A stretch of 32,443 nt of DNA. Origin: UMGS75 sp051872775. GTDB taxonomy: Bacteria > Bacillota_I > Bacilli_A > ML615J-28 > CAG-313. The position numbers and the translations under genes were made by a program. This document shows positions 15,851-24,944 of this stretch, one piece after another. The stretch covers positions 1 to 32,443 of the forward strand of contig JBJEEE010000067.1 of assembly GCA_051872775.1 (NCBI GenBank), in the 5' to 3' direction. Each line of letters opens with the position of its first letter. The stretch's first letter is position 1. Under the pieces are notes generated by a model that worked only from the letters and a program-made list of their open reading frames with translations, was not told the DNA's origin and did no database searches.

Positions 15851-17629
15851 CTATTTATATTGTGAATGATATAATTCATAATAAAACCCTTTTTGTTTAA
15901 GCAGTTCTTGATGTGTTCCTTGTTCAACAATATTACCATCGTTGACAACCAATATTAAATCTGCATTTTGAACTGTTGAAAGACGATGAGCAATAATGAA
16001 GCAGGTTTTATTTTCCATAAGTTTTTGCATTGCTTCTTGAATTTTGATTTCAGTTCTAGTATCAACATTGGAAGTAGCTTCATCAAGTATGAGCATTTTA
16101 GCATCTAAAAGCATTGCTCTTGCAATTGTTAAAAGTTGTTTTTGTCCTTTAGAAATATTAATACCGTCTTCAGATATAATTGTATCATATCCTTGAGGAA
16201 GTCGTTCAATAAAACTATGAATATGAGCAGCTTTGGCGGCATTGATTACTTCTTCTTTTGTTACGTTGCATCTACCATAAGCAATATTTTCAAATACAGT
16301 TCCTTCAAACAACCATGTATCTTGTAAAACCATCGTATAAGCTAGTCGTAAATTCTTGCGTTTTAATCCATATATTGAATTATTATCTAACCGAATATTT
16401 CCCTCATTAATATCATAAAAACGCATTAATAAATTTACAATTGTTGTCTTCCCGGCTCCGGTTGGACCAACAATAGCAATTATAGATGATGGTTTTACCT
16501 TAAGATTTAAATCAGATATGATTATTTTATCATCAGTATAACCAAACTTTACATGTTCAAATTCGACTTTTCCCGATATATCTGTTAACACAATGGCATT
16601 TTCAACATCAGGTTTTTCTGGTTCAGCATCAATCAAAGAGAAAACTCGTTCTGCTGCCGCAAGTGCTGACTGAAAATCGGTAAATAAATTAGCAATTTCA
16701 TTGATTGGTCCTGAAAACTTACGTGAATATAGCACAAATGATGAAATTTGACTAAGCGTTAAGCGATTAAAAATATATAAAAGTGAACCAAACATACATA
16801 TTAAAGAAAGGGAAATATTATTTACAAAGTTAACTCCCGGACCAGTAATACTCGAATAATACTCAGCTTTAAAAGCTGATTCAACCGCAATTTCATTAAG
16901 TTTATCAAATTCTAATAATTTATTTTCTTCTTGCGCATAGGCTTGAATTGTCTTATTTCCCGTTATCATTTCTTCTACATACCCATTTAAATCACCTAAA
17001 CTTTTAGAACGCAGTTTAAATAACTTATGTGTTTTCTTTAACATTAAACGCGTAAATAAAAGTGAAATCGGAATTGTAATGACAAATATTAACACTAAAA
17101 TAGGCGCGATAAATAACATCATTACAAAAGAACCAACCACCGTAATTATAGCCGTACAAATACTAATCAAATCGCTAGATAAAGATGTATTGACTGTATC
17201 GATATCATATGACATTTTACTAATAATATCTCCGGTTTGATTGGAATCAAAATAAGAAACTGGTAAAGTAACTAGTTTTTCAAAACAATCTTTGCGTAAT
17301 TTAAATACAATAATTTTACTAATCTTAATCATTAAAATAGATAAAATAAAACTTAATATCGATGATAAAGTATAAAAACCGATTAATAAAATGGCATATT
17401 TATATACATTATTAAAATCAACCGCACCTACACCAGGTTCAATGGCACCTATAGCATAACCCGATAGTAGGGGACCAATTAAACTAAATAGATTAGTAGC
17501 AATGGTAAGAATTAAGGCAACAATTAACCACCATTTAAATTGAATTAGGTAATCTCCTAACCTTTTTATCGTATATTTACGATTTTTAGGTTTATTGAAA
17601 TTCCGGCTATCCATTCGTTTTCTATTCAT
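15851..17629 (-). CDS. ABC exporter half-transporter, partner with canonical Walker B
   Basis: A fusion of six membrane helices and an ATPase domain, 592 residues from the chosen start. It has Walker A GPTGAGKTT, a non-consensus signature ISKGQKQL in place of LSGGQ, an intact Walker B with catalytic glutamate (LILDEATS) and the H-loop IIAHRLSTV. This is the complement of the partner encoded just upstream, which has a degenerate Walker B and H-loop but a normal signature. Together they form one working and one inactive ATP site, as in LmrCD, BmrCD or TM287/288 exporters. The ATG at 17627-17629 follows GGGAGGTGG and overlaps the partner gene by eight bases; an upstream ATG at 17680 lies well inside that gene and is unlikely. 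Confidence 0.92.
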   Translation of the reverse strand: MNRKRMDSRNFNKPKNRKYTIKRLGDYLIQFKWWLIVALILTIATNLFSLIGPLLSGYAIGAIEPGVGAVDFNNVYKYAILLIGFYTLSSILSFILSILMIKISKIIVFKLRKDCFEKLVTLPVSYFDSNQTGDIISKMSYDIDTVNTSLSSDLISICTAIITVVGSFVMMLFIAPILVLIFVITIPISLLFTRLMLKKTHKLFKLRSKSLGDLNGYVEEMITGNKTIQAYAQEENKLLEFDKLNEIAVESAFKAEYYSSITGPGVNFVNNISLSLICMFGSLLYIFNRLTLSQISSFVLYSRKFSGPINEIANLFTDFQSALAAAERVFSLIDAEPEKPDVENAIVLTDISGKVEFEHVKFGYTDDKIIISDLNLKVKPSSIIAIVGPTGAGKTTIVNLLMRFYDINEGNIRLDNNSIYGLKRKNLRLAYTMVLQDTWLFEGTVFENIAYGRCNVTKEEVINAAKAAHIHSFIERLPQGYDTIISEDGINISKGQKQLLTIARAMLLDAKMLILDEATSNVDTRTEIKIQEAMQKLMENKTCFIIAHRLSTVQNADLILVVNDGNIVEQGTHQELLKQKGFYYELYHSQYK

Positions 17630-19454
17630 TATTGCCACCTCCCATTTGGATTTGGTAGGTTTCACGATAAACATCAACATCTCTCATTAGTTCTTCATGG
17701 GTGCCAAATCCAACTTCTTCTCCATCATCTAACACTAAAATGTGATCACAATTTAAAATAGAGCTAATCCTTTGCGCAACAATGATGGTGGTAGTTCCAT
17801 CTAAATTATTTTTAATCTCCTGACGAAGATTTGCGTCGGTTTTATAATCCAGAGCACTTGAAGAATCATCAAGAATCAAGATATCAGGTTTACCTAAAAT
17901 AGCCCGGGCAATAAGTATTCTTTGACGTTGTCCTCCTGACAGATTTGTCCCTTTTGCATTTAAGATTGTGTTTAACCCCTCAGGAAGAGCGTTTACAAAC
18001 GAATCTGCTTGCGATATTTGGAGGGCTTTATTTACCTCATCTAAAGTATAATTTCTACCAAAATCAATATTTTCACGAATTGTACTTGAAAAAATAGTAT
18101 CACTTTGAAAAGCAACCCCAAACATTTTTTTCAATTTTAGTGGATCAATACTCTTTATGTTTATTCCATCTATTAATATTTCACCACAATCTACATCATA
18201 TAAACGCATTAAAAAATTTGTTATTGTGGTTTTTCCTGATCCTGTTGCGCCAATAATACCAAGACTTTCTCCTTTTTTAATTTTAAAACTTATATTTGTT
18301 ATATTATTTACTCTTTTATTATATGAAAAAGATACATTATTAAACTCAATATGATATGGTGAATCTATAGGTTTACTTTCTTCTACTTTTAAGTCTGGCT
18401 TTAAATGAAAAACATAATCAATACGCACACCAGAAGCAATAGAACGAGTCATTACCATAAAAATACGAGTAATTGATAACATCGCATTAAGAATAATGGT
18501 AAAGTAAGTAGTAAATGCTATGACTTTACCTGGCAAAATGATACCATCATTTACCCGAAAGGCACCAACCACAATAACACCAACTAAACCAAAATTAAGA
18601 AGTGTTGTTGTTATCGGATTTAGACGAGCCATTACATAACCAGATTTTAATTCGTATTCCATTAAATCTTTATTTACTTTTTCAAAACGACCAACTTCAT
18701 ATTCTTCTTTTGATAAAGCTTTTATAACACGAACCCCACTAGTATTTTCTCTTATCGTTTTTACAACATTATCAATTCGTTGTTGAACACCGGTGAATAA
18801 GTGAATACTGGATTTTGAAATTAAATAACTAACCAATACTAATAATGGTAATATGCATAATAATACCATCGTCATTGCCGAATCTAAGGTAAAAGTAACA
18901 ATCATTCCCCCAATTAACAAGATGGGAGCCCGCGTACCAATACGTTGAATCATACCCGTCATATGATGGATATTGTATGTGTCAGAAGTCATCCGCGATA
19001 CAAGGGAAGGAATACTAATATCATCGAGTTGAGATGCACTAAGGCTTTGAATTTTGGCATATAAATCATGGCGTAAGTTTCTAGTTACTTTTTCCGCAAC
19101 TTTTGATGCTAATTGATTAGCAATGACATTTCCTAAAAATCCAATTAAAGCACATAGAATCATTAATAGACCATACTTAATTACACTGTGCCAATCTTTT
19201 GTAGGAACAATTTCATCAATAATAAAAGCTAAGATATAAGGAAGAAGTAAATCCATCAAGGTTCCGATAATCTTTATGATTGTTCCTCCAATAATTCTAC
19301 CTAAATATCGTTTTAAATAATCAATTGTTTTAGGCGGTTTAATCTTTAATTGAAATATTTTAGTTGTAACTTTTCTTTTACTGACTTTATTTATTATTAT
19401 GATAATGAATAATAAACTAAGTAGGATCATAATAATACTTATTACTAAAAACAT
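17622..19454 (-). CDS. ABC exporter half-transporter, partner with degenerate ATP site
   Basis: A 610-residue membrane-ATPase fusion. It has Walker A GATGSGKTT, a perfect signature LSGGQRQRI, but a Walker B ending in aspartate (LILDDSSS) and an H-loop in which His is Gln (IVAQRISSI). These are the substitutions seen in the TM287-type subunit of heterodimeric exporters. The N terminus carries one additional hydrophobic helix (about residues 1-23) before the usual six-helix core. It starts one base after the stop of a small membrane protein and overlaps its partner gene. Substrates of such exporters include drugs, lipids and peptides; none can be chosen here. Confidence 0.92.
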   Translation of the reverse strand: MFLVISIIMILLSLLFIIIIINKVSKRKVTTKIFQLKIKPPKTIDYLKRYLGRIIGGTIIKIIGTLMDLLLPYILAFIIDEIVPTKDWHSVIKYGLLMILCALIGFLGNVIANQLASKVAEKVTRNLRHDLYAKIQSLSASQLDDISIPSLVSRMTSDTYNIHHMTGMIQRIGTRAPILLIGGMIVTFTLDSAMTMVLLCILPLLVLVSYLISKSSIHLFTGVQQRIDNVVKTIRENTSGVRVIKALSKEEYEVGRFEKVNKDLMEYELKSGYVMARLNPITTTLLNFGLVGVIVVGAFRVNDGIILPGKVIAFTTYFTIILNAMLSITRIFMVMTRSIASGVRIDYVFHLKPDLKVEESKPIDSPYHIEFNNVSFSYNKRVNNITNISFKIKKGESLGIIGATGSGKTTITNFLMRLYDVDCGEILIDGINIKSIDPLKLKKMFGVAFQSDTIFSSTIRENIDFGRNYTLDEVNKALQISQADSFVNALPEGLNTILNAKGTNLSGGQRQRILIARAILGKPDILILDDSSSALDYKTDANLRQEIKNNLDGTTTIIVAQRISSILNCDHILVLDDGEEVGFGTHEELMRDVDVYRETYQIQMGGGNNE

Positions 19455-19455
19455 T

Positions 19456-20079
19456 TTATTTACCTCTACCGCTCAAAATTTTTAAAACAAATTTTGTTAA
19501 ATCTTCTTGCAATAATTTAAAGTTTTCATTATCTTTCATCAAATTATTATCACCTAAATAATTAAACCACTCATTGTTTAACTCATACATTGATAAACTA
19601 TTTTGGTTATTTTCATCATTAATTACTAAGAACAAATAGATAAATCCATCTACTACTTTACACTGTAATTGAAATGTAACTTCATCAAATGATACTTCTT
19701 CTTTAGTCTCACCATCTAAAGAATATAGTAAGCATCCCTTATTTGAAATAATATCTTTGTGAATAAAATACGGCATATACTCATCTATTGACATTGAATA
19801 ATAAAGTTTTTTTAAATGGTTGACATTTTCATTAACAATTTCTTCTTTAGCTTTTTTCCATTTGAAAATAACTAAATATGTATAAAAAATTACCAAAAGT
19901 AAATAAAACAATATAAATGCCATAACAAGACGATAATCTAACTTCCATATTTTAATAGCTACTTTAACAATTAAGACTGCAACCAATGATAAAAAGGCAA
20001 TAATTATGGTCGATAAGGAAAAAAATTTGAGGTAATTCTTATAAGGAAGACATTTTTTTAAGTTAGATTGCTGCTTCAT
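19456..20079 (-). CDS. Two-helix membrane protein of unknown function
   Basis: A 207-residue protein with two adjacent transmembrane helices (about 20-43 and 48-72) in a basic context, then a soluble domain of about 130 residues rich in aromatic and acidic residues. I recognise no family. The ATG directly follows the stop of the SGNH hydrolase gene, and its own stop lies one base before the first ABC exporter gene. This packing makes it part of one four-gene transcript, and an accessory role for the exporter is the simplest guess. Confidence 0.7.
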   Translation of the reverse strand: MKQQSNLKKCLPYKNYLKFFSLSTIIIAFLSLVAVLIVKVAIKIWKLDYRLVMAFILFYLLLVIFYTYLVIFKWKKAKEEIVNENVNHLKKLYYSMSIDEYMPYFIHKDIISNKGCLLYSLDGETKEEVSFDEVTFQLQCKVVDGFIYLFLVINDENNQNSLSMYELNNEWFNYLGDNNLMKDNENFKLLQEDLTKFVLKILSGRGK

Positions 20080-21168
20080 CTAAGATAACACCTTCTTTAA
20101 ATATTTTTCTAAATAATCAGTAATTAGCATAAAGCCTAAATCAGTAGGATGACATCCATCAACTGTTGCTTCTGTAACATATTTACCTAAAAGATAGTGA
20201 CCATTTAAGAAATAGATATTGTGATCTTCTTTTTCACGTTTTTTTACAACCATTCGCTCAAAATTAAGCGACTTTTGTTCAGCTTTTTTACTCTCAATCA
20301 AATGGGTTTCTACTGACATTCTGATTTTACTCATTACTACAATCGGTGTAGTTGGATATTTAGAACGTATAATATCGATAAAATTATCGAGTGTATCTTT
20401 AAGCATTGGTAAGGTAGCATTTGCTTCATAATCAAGAATAAATAACGATACATCTTTTATGGAGGATAGTAGAGTTGCTACTTCTTTTTGTCCTCGACCA
20501 TTTCCTGAAAAGCCAAAGTTTAAAACTTCATAACCTAGACGTCTTGATAAAGCATTCGTATAACTCATACCAGGGCGACTTGCACATCCGCCTTGAGTAA
20601 TAGAGGTACCATAACAAACGATTCTTCCTTTAGAAAATAAATCAATGGCAGGTACAATTAATGAACCATCTGTAATTCCTATTTCGATTTTATCAACAGC
20701 CGCATATAAGGGAAGATTGATTAAAAATAATCGCTTCATACGTTTCCAATTGGTAAAATATGTAAATTCATATTCTTTATTCAAAATATTATATGAGCTA
20801 GTTCTAAAGAAGGTTAAATCTTCGCGTTTTGTGCCAATATACAGATCACAGCCACCTTGTCCGGTAAAAGCCATATGGGCCATATTAAAAGTATGTCCTA
20901 ACTTAACACGAATCTTTAAAGTATCGCTATCACTATAAAAAGCAAGCATACATCCACTTGGTTGTTCAACTAAATAATATAATCCTTCCGCAAGTCCTTT
21001 AATCATTTCATCACTTGATTTAGGGAATCTGACATAGCGATGATCTTCTTCAAACCAATTCAATCCATATACTTTTATATGATTGCACAAGGTTGGATCA
21101 TAATATGTTAATCCTTCATTTATTTCTTTATTATCAAAATTTACATCTATTTTCTTTAAGTCTGGCAT
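20080..21168 (-). CDS. SGNH/GDSL-type hydrolase
   Basis: A 362-residue cytoplasmic protein. An N-terminal beta-rich region (about 1-165) precedes an SGNH esterase fold. Block I is CYGTSITQG (nucleophile Ser), the block II/III region contains FGFSGNGRG with the oxyanion-hole Gly and Asn, and block V is DGCHPTDLG with catalytic Asp and His. Members of this two-domain group are carbohydrate or acyl esterases. The start ATG at 21166-21168 is chosen because it has AAAGGAAG upstream and because a longer TTG frame to 21225 coincides with a strong promoter. It opens the operon with the two-helix protein and the ABC exporter. Confidence 0.82.
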   Translation of the reverse strand: MPDLKKIDVNFDNKEINEGLTYYDPTLCNHIKVYGLNWFEEDHRYVRFPKSSDEMIKGLAEGLYYLVEQPSGCMLAFYSDSDTLKIRVKLGHTFNMAHMAFTGQGGCDLYIGTKREDLTFFRTSSYNILNKEYEFTYFTNWKRMKRLFLINLPLYAAVDKIEIGITDGSLIVPAIDLFSKGRIVCYGTSITQGGCASRPGMSYTNALSRRLGYEVLNFGFSGNGRGQKEVATLLSSIKDVSLFILDYEANATLPMLKDTLDNFIDIIRSKYPTTPIVVMSKIRMSVETHLIESKKAEQKSLNFERMVVKKREKEDHNIYFLNGHYLLGKYVTEATVDGCHPTDLGFMLITDYLEKYLKKVLS

Positions 21169-21196
21169 GTCTATTTTCTTCCTTTCATTTTGTATT

Positions 21197-21225
21197 ATTT
21201 TATCAATTTTTAACATTTTTTTCAA
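21197..21225 (-). promoter_or_regulatory. Promoter of the SGNH-ABC exporter operon
   Basis: TTGAAA (21220-21225) and TAAAAT (21197-21202) with 17-base spacing and TGA before the -10. Its position sets the SGNH start at 21168. Confidence 0.65.
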
Positions 21226-21239
21226 TTTAAATAATTAAA

Positions 21240-21275
21240 AAATTCTATAGAATCACGTCTGATTTTATAGAATTT
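21240..21275 (-). terminator. Terminator after the ZIP transporter gene
   Basis: A ten-base-pair stem (21240-21249 with 21266-21275) continues through one mismatch into five more pairs, with a four-base loop. A/T-rich tail on the minus strand. Confidence 0.7.
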
Positions 21276-21296
21276 TAATTTTTAAATTTACTATCT

Positions 21297-22154
21297 TTAA
21301 ATCATAACTAAGACTAAACCAAGGAGTAGTCCTATAAGTAAGAAAAACGCAGGTAATTTAGACTTACACATTAAGATTGATTCTGGTAATAATTCTCCGA
21401 ATACAACATAAAGCATAGCACCTGAGGCAAAACTTAGTGATAAGCTTAAACTAAGAGGTCCCATCATTCCAAATGAGTAACCAATCATGGCACCAAGAGT
21501 AGTAGGTAAACCTGAAAGTGCTGTAATCAATACTGCTTTTGTTTTTTTTGTACCTCCTGCCACTAGCGGAACCGCAACTGCCATACCTTCTGGAATATTA
21601 TGTAGACCAATAACGACAGCCATAATAAAGCCATCTCCCACTAATATGGAAGCATTATCCTTAGCATATGAGGCCCCAATTACCATACCTTCTGGCACAT
21701 TGTGTAGAGCAATAGCGAGTGCCATTACAATCCCCGCAATAAATAAAGATTTACGATTATTATTTTGTTTACGATGTACTTCTAGATGGTCAGCATGAAT
21801 CAATTCATCTAAATCATCAGCCGTTGTAGGATGGTCCTTATCGATATGTGCTACTTCTTTATTTGTATGTTTATCAATTATGTAGTTCAATAAATAGATT
21901 AGTAAATAACCAGCAATAACACCAAGAATCACGATATATAAGGGAATCGTTTCATCGTATGTTTCTGGTTGAAGAGCACCAGGAACTAGGTCGAAGCATA
22001 CGACCGCAAGCATTACTCCTCCCGCAAAACTAAGTAGTAAGCTTACTATTTTAGAGGAGTCATGTCCAATAATAGCCCCTATTAAACCACCAATTCCAGT
22101 TCCTATAGCCCCCGCAATAGTAGTTATTAATATTATCATTAAAAATAAATCCAT
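21297..22154 (-). CDS. ZIP-family divalent metal transporter (ZupT-like)
   Basis: A 285-residue membrane protein with about eight helices. The two metal-site helices carry HNVPEGM and HNIPEGM, the hallmark motifs of the ZIP family. The loop before them is histidine- and aspartate-rich (HIDKDH, IHADHLEVH), as in many ZIP proteins. It should import zinc, and possibly iron or manganese. An AGGAGA ribosome binding site precedes the start. It lies 97 bases downstream of purA on the same strand without a clear terminator between, so partial co-transcription with purB-purA is possible. Confidence 0.92.
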   Translation of the reverse strand: MDLFLMIILITTIAGAIGTGIGGLIGAIIGHDSSKIVSLLLSFAGGVMLAVVCFDLVPGALQPETYDETIPLYIVILGVIAGYLLIYLLNYIIDKHTNKEVAHIDKDHPTTADDLDELIHADHLEVHRKQNNNRKSLFIAGIVMALAIALHNVPEGMVIGASYAKDNASILVGDGFIMAVVIGLHNIPEGMAVAVPLVAGGTKKTKAVLITALSGLPTTLGAMIGYSFGMMGPLSLSLSLSFASGAMLYVVFGELLPESILMCKSKLPAFFLLIGLLLGLVLVMI

Positions 22155-22251
22155 AAATTTCTCCTAATAGTTTAAATTTTACATGTAGTATTTTATCTAA
22201 GGAATTGTTGTATTGATTATTTAGTCATTGATAAATAGGAAAAATTATGTC

Positions 22252-23535
22252 TTATTTATATAATTCTTCTCGTACAATGGTTTGACTGCGGTCAGGACCA
22301 ACAGAGAAAATCTTTACTTTTACTCCAACGATTCTTTCAATTGCTTCAATATATTTTTGTGCATTAATAGGTAATTCTTCAAATGATTTAACAGTGGAGA
22401 TATCTTCACTCCATCCATCAAATTCTTCATATACAGGAACACAAGATTCAAGATCAGTTAAATTAGATGGAACATAACTAATTAGTTTTCCATTTAAATT
22501 GTATTTTGTACATATTTTTATTTTCTCGATTCCCGTTAAAATATCAAGTAGCATTAATGAAATACCTGTTAAACCGTTAATACGAGCACTATACTTTAAC
22601 GCGACCGCATCAAACCAACCAATACGGCGAGGTCGATGAGTGGTTGCGCCATACTCATGGGCTTTTTCTCTTATCATGTTACCAAGTTCATTGTTTAATT
22701 CAGTTGGAAAAGCACCACTGCCTACTCGTGTCGTATAAGCTTTTACAATACCTAATACGTTATTGATAAAGGTTGGACCAACTCCACTACCCGTGCATAC
22801 ACCACCACTTGTTGGATTTGATGAAGTAACATAAGGATATGTACCAAAATCAATATCTAATAAGGCACCTTGAGCTCCTTCAAATAATACTTTTTTATTG
22901 TTTTCTATTTCTTGATGGATTAGATCAATTGTATCACATACAAATGGTCTAATAATATCAGCCATTTTTTTATACACGATAACGCGTGATTCAATATCAA
23001 TAGGAGTACCTCCCATAGCAATAATTTGCTCATTCTTTTTAGTCGCTGCTTCGATATATTTTTTACAGAAGTCAGGTCCAACAAAATCACACATTCTAAT
23101 ACCTTGACGTGATACTTTATCAGTATATGCAGGTCCAATTCCTTTTTTAGTTGTTCCAATGGAATTTTCTTTTAAACTACGTTCGATACAAGCATCCATT
23201 TCTTTGTGATAATCAAATAAAACATGGGCACGATCACTAATATACATATTTTCACAACTAAACCCAAGTTGTTTTAAAGTATTTATTTCTTCCATTAAGG
23301 CTTCTGGGTTAATAACCATACCATTTCCTAAAATATTCTTGATATGGGGATTAAAGATTCCTGATGGAATTAAATGAAGAGTATATGTATGGCCATTGAA
23401 TTTAATTGTATGTCCTGCATTATCTCCACCTTGATATCTCACAACTACATCAGATAGTTCTGATAAATAATTCGTAATTTTCCCTTTACCTTCGTCTCCC
23501 CATTGACTTCCGATAACAACTAATGTGTTTGCCAT
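22252..23535 (-). CDS. purA: Adenylosuccinate synthetase
   Basis: PurA converts IMP, aspartate and GTP to adenylosuccinate, the first step from IMP to AMP. The N-terminal GSQWGDEGKGK loop (residues 8-18) binds GTP and IMP, and NAGHT and the THRPRRIGWFDA segment are the other conserved parts. The length, 427, is standard. The gene follows purB by three bases, so both steps of AMP synthesis from IMP are in one operon. IMP may be supplied by Hpt salvage (2963-3502). Confidence 0.97.
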   Translation of the reverse strand: MANTLVVIGSQWGDEGKGKITNYLSELSDVVVRYQGGDNAGHTIKFNGHTYTLHLIPSGIFNPHIKNILGNGMVINPEALMEEINTLKQLGFSCENMYISDRAHVLFDYHKEMDACIERSLKENSIGTTKKGIGPAYTDKVSRQGIRMCDFVGPDFCKKYIEAATKKNEQIIAMGGTPIDIESRVIVYKKMADIIRPFVCDTIDLIHQEIENNKKVLFEGAQGALLDIDFGTYPYVTSSNPTSGGVCTGSGVGPTFINNVLGIVKAYTTRVGSGAFPTELNNELGNMIREKAHEYGATTHRPRRIGWFDAVALKYSARINGLTGISLMLLDILTGIEKIKICTKYNLNGKLISYVPSNLTDLESCVPVYEEFDGWSEDISTVKSFEELPINAQKYIEAIERIVGVKVKIFSVGPDRSQTIVREELYK

Positions 23536-23538
23536 TTC

Positions 23539-24831
23539 TTATTCTCCTAATACTCTTTGATAAATGTCTTTAATATTTTTTAATGAATTTTTCCAATCGA
23601 AACATTCCTTTAGTTCATCTAAAGTTAAAATTTTACCAATTTGGCTTTCTTTAATACAGTCAATATATTCCTTCTTTTCATCCATACTTTGGAAGGCAAG
23701 TTGTTGAAGAAGGATGTAAGCACTATCACGGGTTAAACCTTTCTTGACAAGTTTTAACAATACTTGTGAAGAATAAATAATGCCTTTTGTAAGTTTAATA
23801 TTTTTCATCATTTTATTTTCATCTACCACTAAACTTGCTAGAACTTTAGTATAACGATTTAACATATAGTCAAGTAGTTGCGTAGCATCTGGTAAAATGA
23901 TTCTTTCACATGAAGAATGACTAATATCGCGTTCATGCCATAATGCATTATCATCATAAGCTACTTCAATATATGAACGCATCATACGAGCACAACCACA
24001 CATATTTTCCGATGAAATCGGATTTTTCTTATGGGGCATAGCACTTGAACCTTTTTGACCTTTACTAAAGAATTCACTAACTTCCCCAATTTCGGTTCGA
24101 GAAAGATGGCGAATCTCAACAGCGATTTTTTCTATTAATGATGCAACCATTGCCAAACTATTTAAATAACCTATATGACGATCACGCGAAATTACTTGTG
24201 TAGCAATACTAACACGATTTAATTTTAAATCTTCAGAAACAAATTCCTCTACCACTGGATCTACATCAGAGAAGTTACCAACAGGGCCACTAATCTTAGC
24301 TACTTCTACATACTTTCTTTCTTCCGAAAAACGATTGTATGCACGCATTAATTCATCATACCAGCCTAGCCATTTTAAGCCAAAACTTGTTACTTCCGCA
24401 TGCATTCCATGTGTCCTACCAATACATGGAGTATTCTGATACTTTAATGCTTGACTTTTCAAAACATCTAGTAAAGCAAGAATATCTGCATCAATTAAAT
24501 CATTAGCACTTTTTAGAATCAAACTTTGGGCTGTATCAACAACATCGGTACTAGTTAAACCAAAATGAAACCATTTTTTCTCTTTACCAAGTTTTTCTTC
24601 AATACATGTTGTAAAAGCAATTACATCATGTTTAGTTACTTCTTCTAATTCTTGAATGCGTTTTAAATCAACTTTGGCTTTTTCTTTAATTAATGCATAT
24701 TCATTTTCAGTAACTAAACCTAAATTAGTATAAGCTTTGATAACACTAAGTTCAACTTTTAACATTGAGTTAAATTTTGTACTATCTTGCCATAGTTTTT
24801 TCATTTTGGGCAAACTATAACGATCTATCAT
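23539..24831 (-). CDS. purB: Adenylosuccinate lyase
   Basis: PurB splits adenylosuccinate into AMP and fumarate (and SAICAR in de novo synthesis). The superfamily signature GSSAMPHKKNP lies near residues 262-272, and the catalytic histidine region TRTHGMHAE-like (GRTHGMHAEV) is near 138. At 430 residues it is full length. An AGGAGG site precedes the start and a consensus promoter lies at 24867-24895. Confidence 0.97.
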   Translation of the reverse strand: MIDRYSLPKMKKLWQDSTKFNSMLKVELSVIKAYTNLGLVTENEYALIKEKAKVDLKRIQELEEVTKHDVIAFTTCIEEKLGKEKKWFHFGLTSTDVVDTAQSLILKSANDLIDADILALLDVLKSQALKYQNTPCIGRTHGMHAEVTSFGLKWLGWYDELMRAYNRFSEERKYVEVAKISGPVGNFSDVDPVVEEFVSEDLKLNRVSIATQVISRDRHIGYLNSLAMVASLIEKIAVEIRHLSRTEIGEVSEFFSKGQKGSSAMPHKKNPISSENMCGCARMMRSYIEVAYDDNALWHERDISHSSCERIILPDATQLLDYMLNRYTKVLASLVVDENKMMKNIKLTKGIIYSSQVLLKLVKKGLTRDSAYILLQQLAFQSMDEKKEYIDCIKESQIGKILTLDELKECFDWKNSLKNIKDIYQRVLGE

Positions 24832-24866
24832 AAATTCCTCCTAATATCGACATTATTATATATCTT

Positions 24867-24895
24867 ATTTTATATCAAATAGTCATAAAAGTCAA
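24867..24895 (-). promoter_or_regulatory. Promoter of purB-purA
   Basis: TTGACT (24890-24895) and TAAAAT (24867-24872) with 17-base spacing; one of the best promoters in the window. No riboswitch-like structure is visible in the short leader. Confidence 0.75.
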
Positions 24896-24923
24896 ATAAA
24901 GTAGATTATAAATATAAAAAAAA

Positions 24924-24944
24924 GAAATAGGTAAAACCTATTTC
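24924..24944 (-). terminator. Terminator of uraA
   Basis: A perfect nine-base-pair stem (GAAATAGGT with ACCTATTTC) and eight T on the minus strand. The uraA stop codon lies in the first arm. Confidence 0.88.

Noticed and set aside
24832..24937. Possible riboswitch or PurR box upstream of purB
   Set aside because: The leader after the promoter is only about 30 bases and shows no aptamer motif or PurR-box-like repeat.
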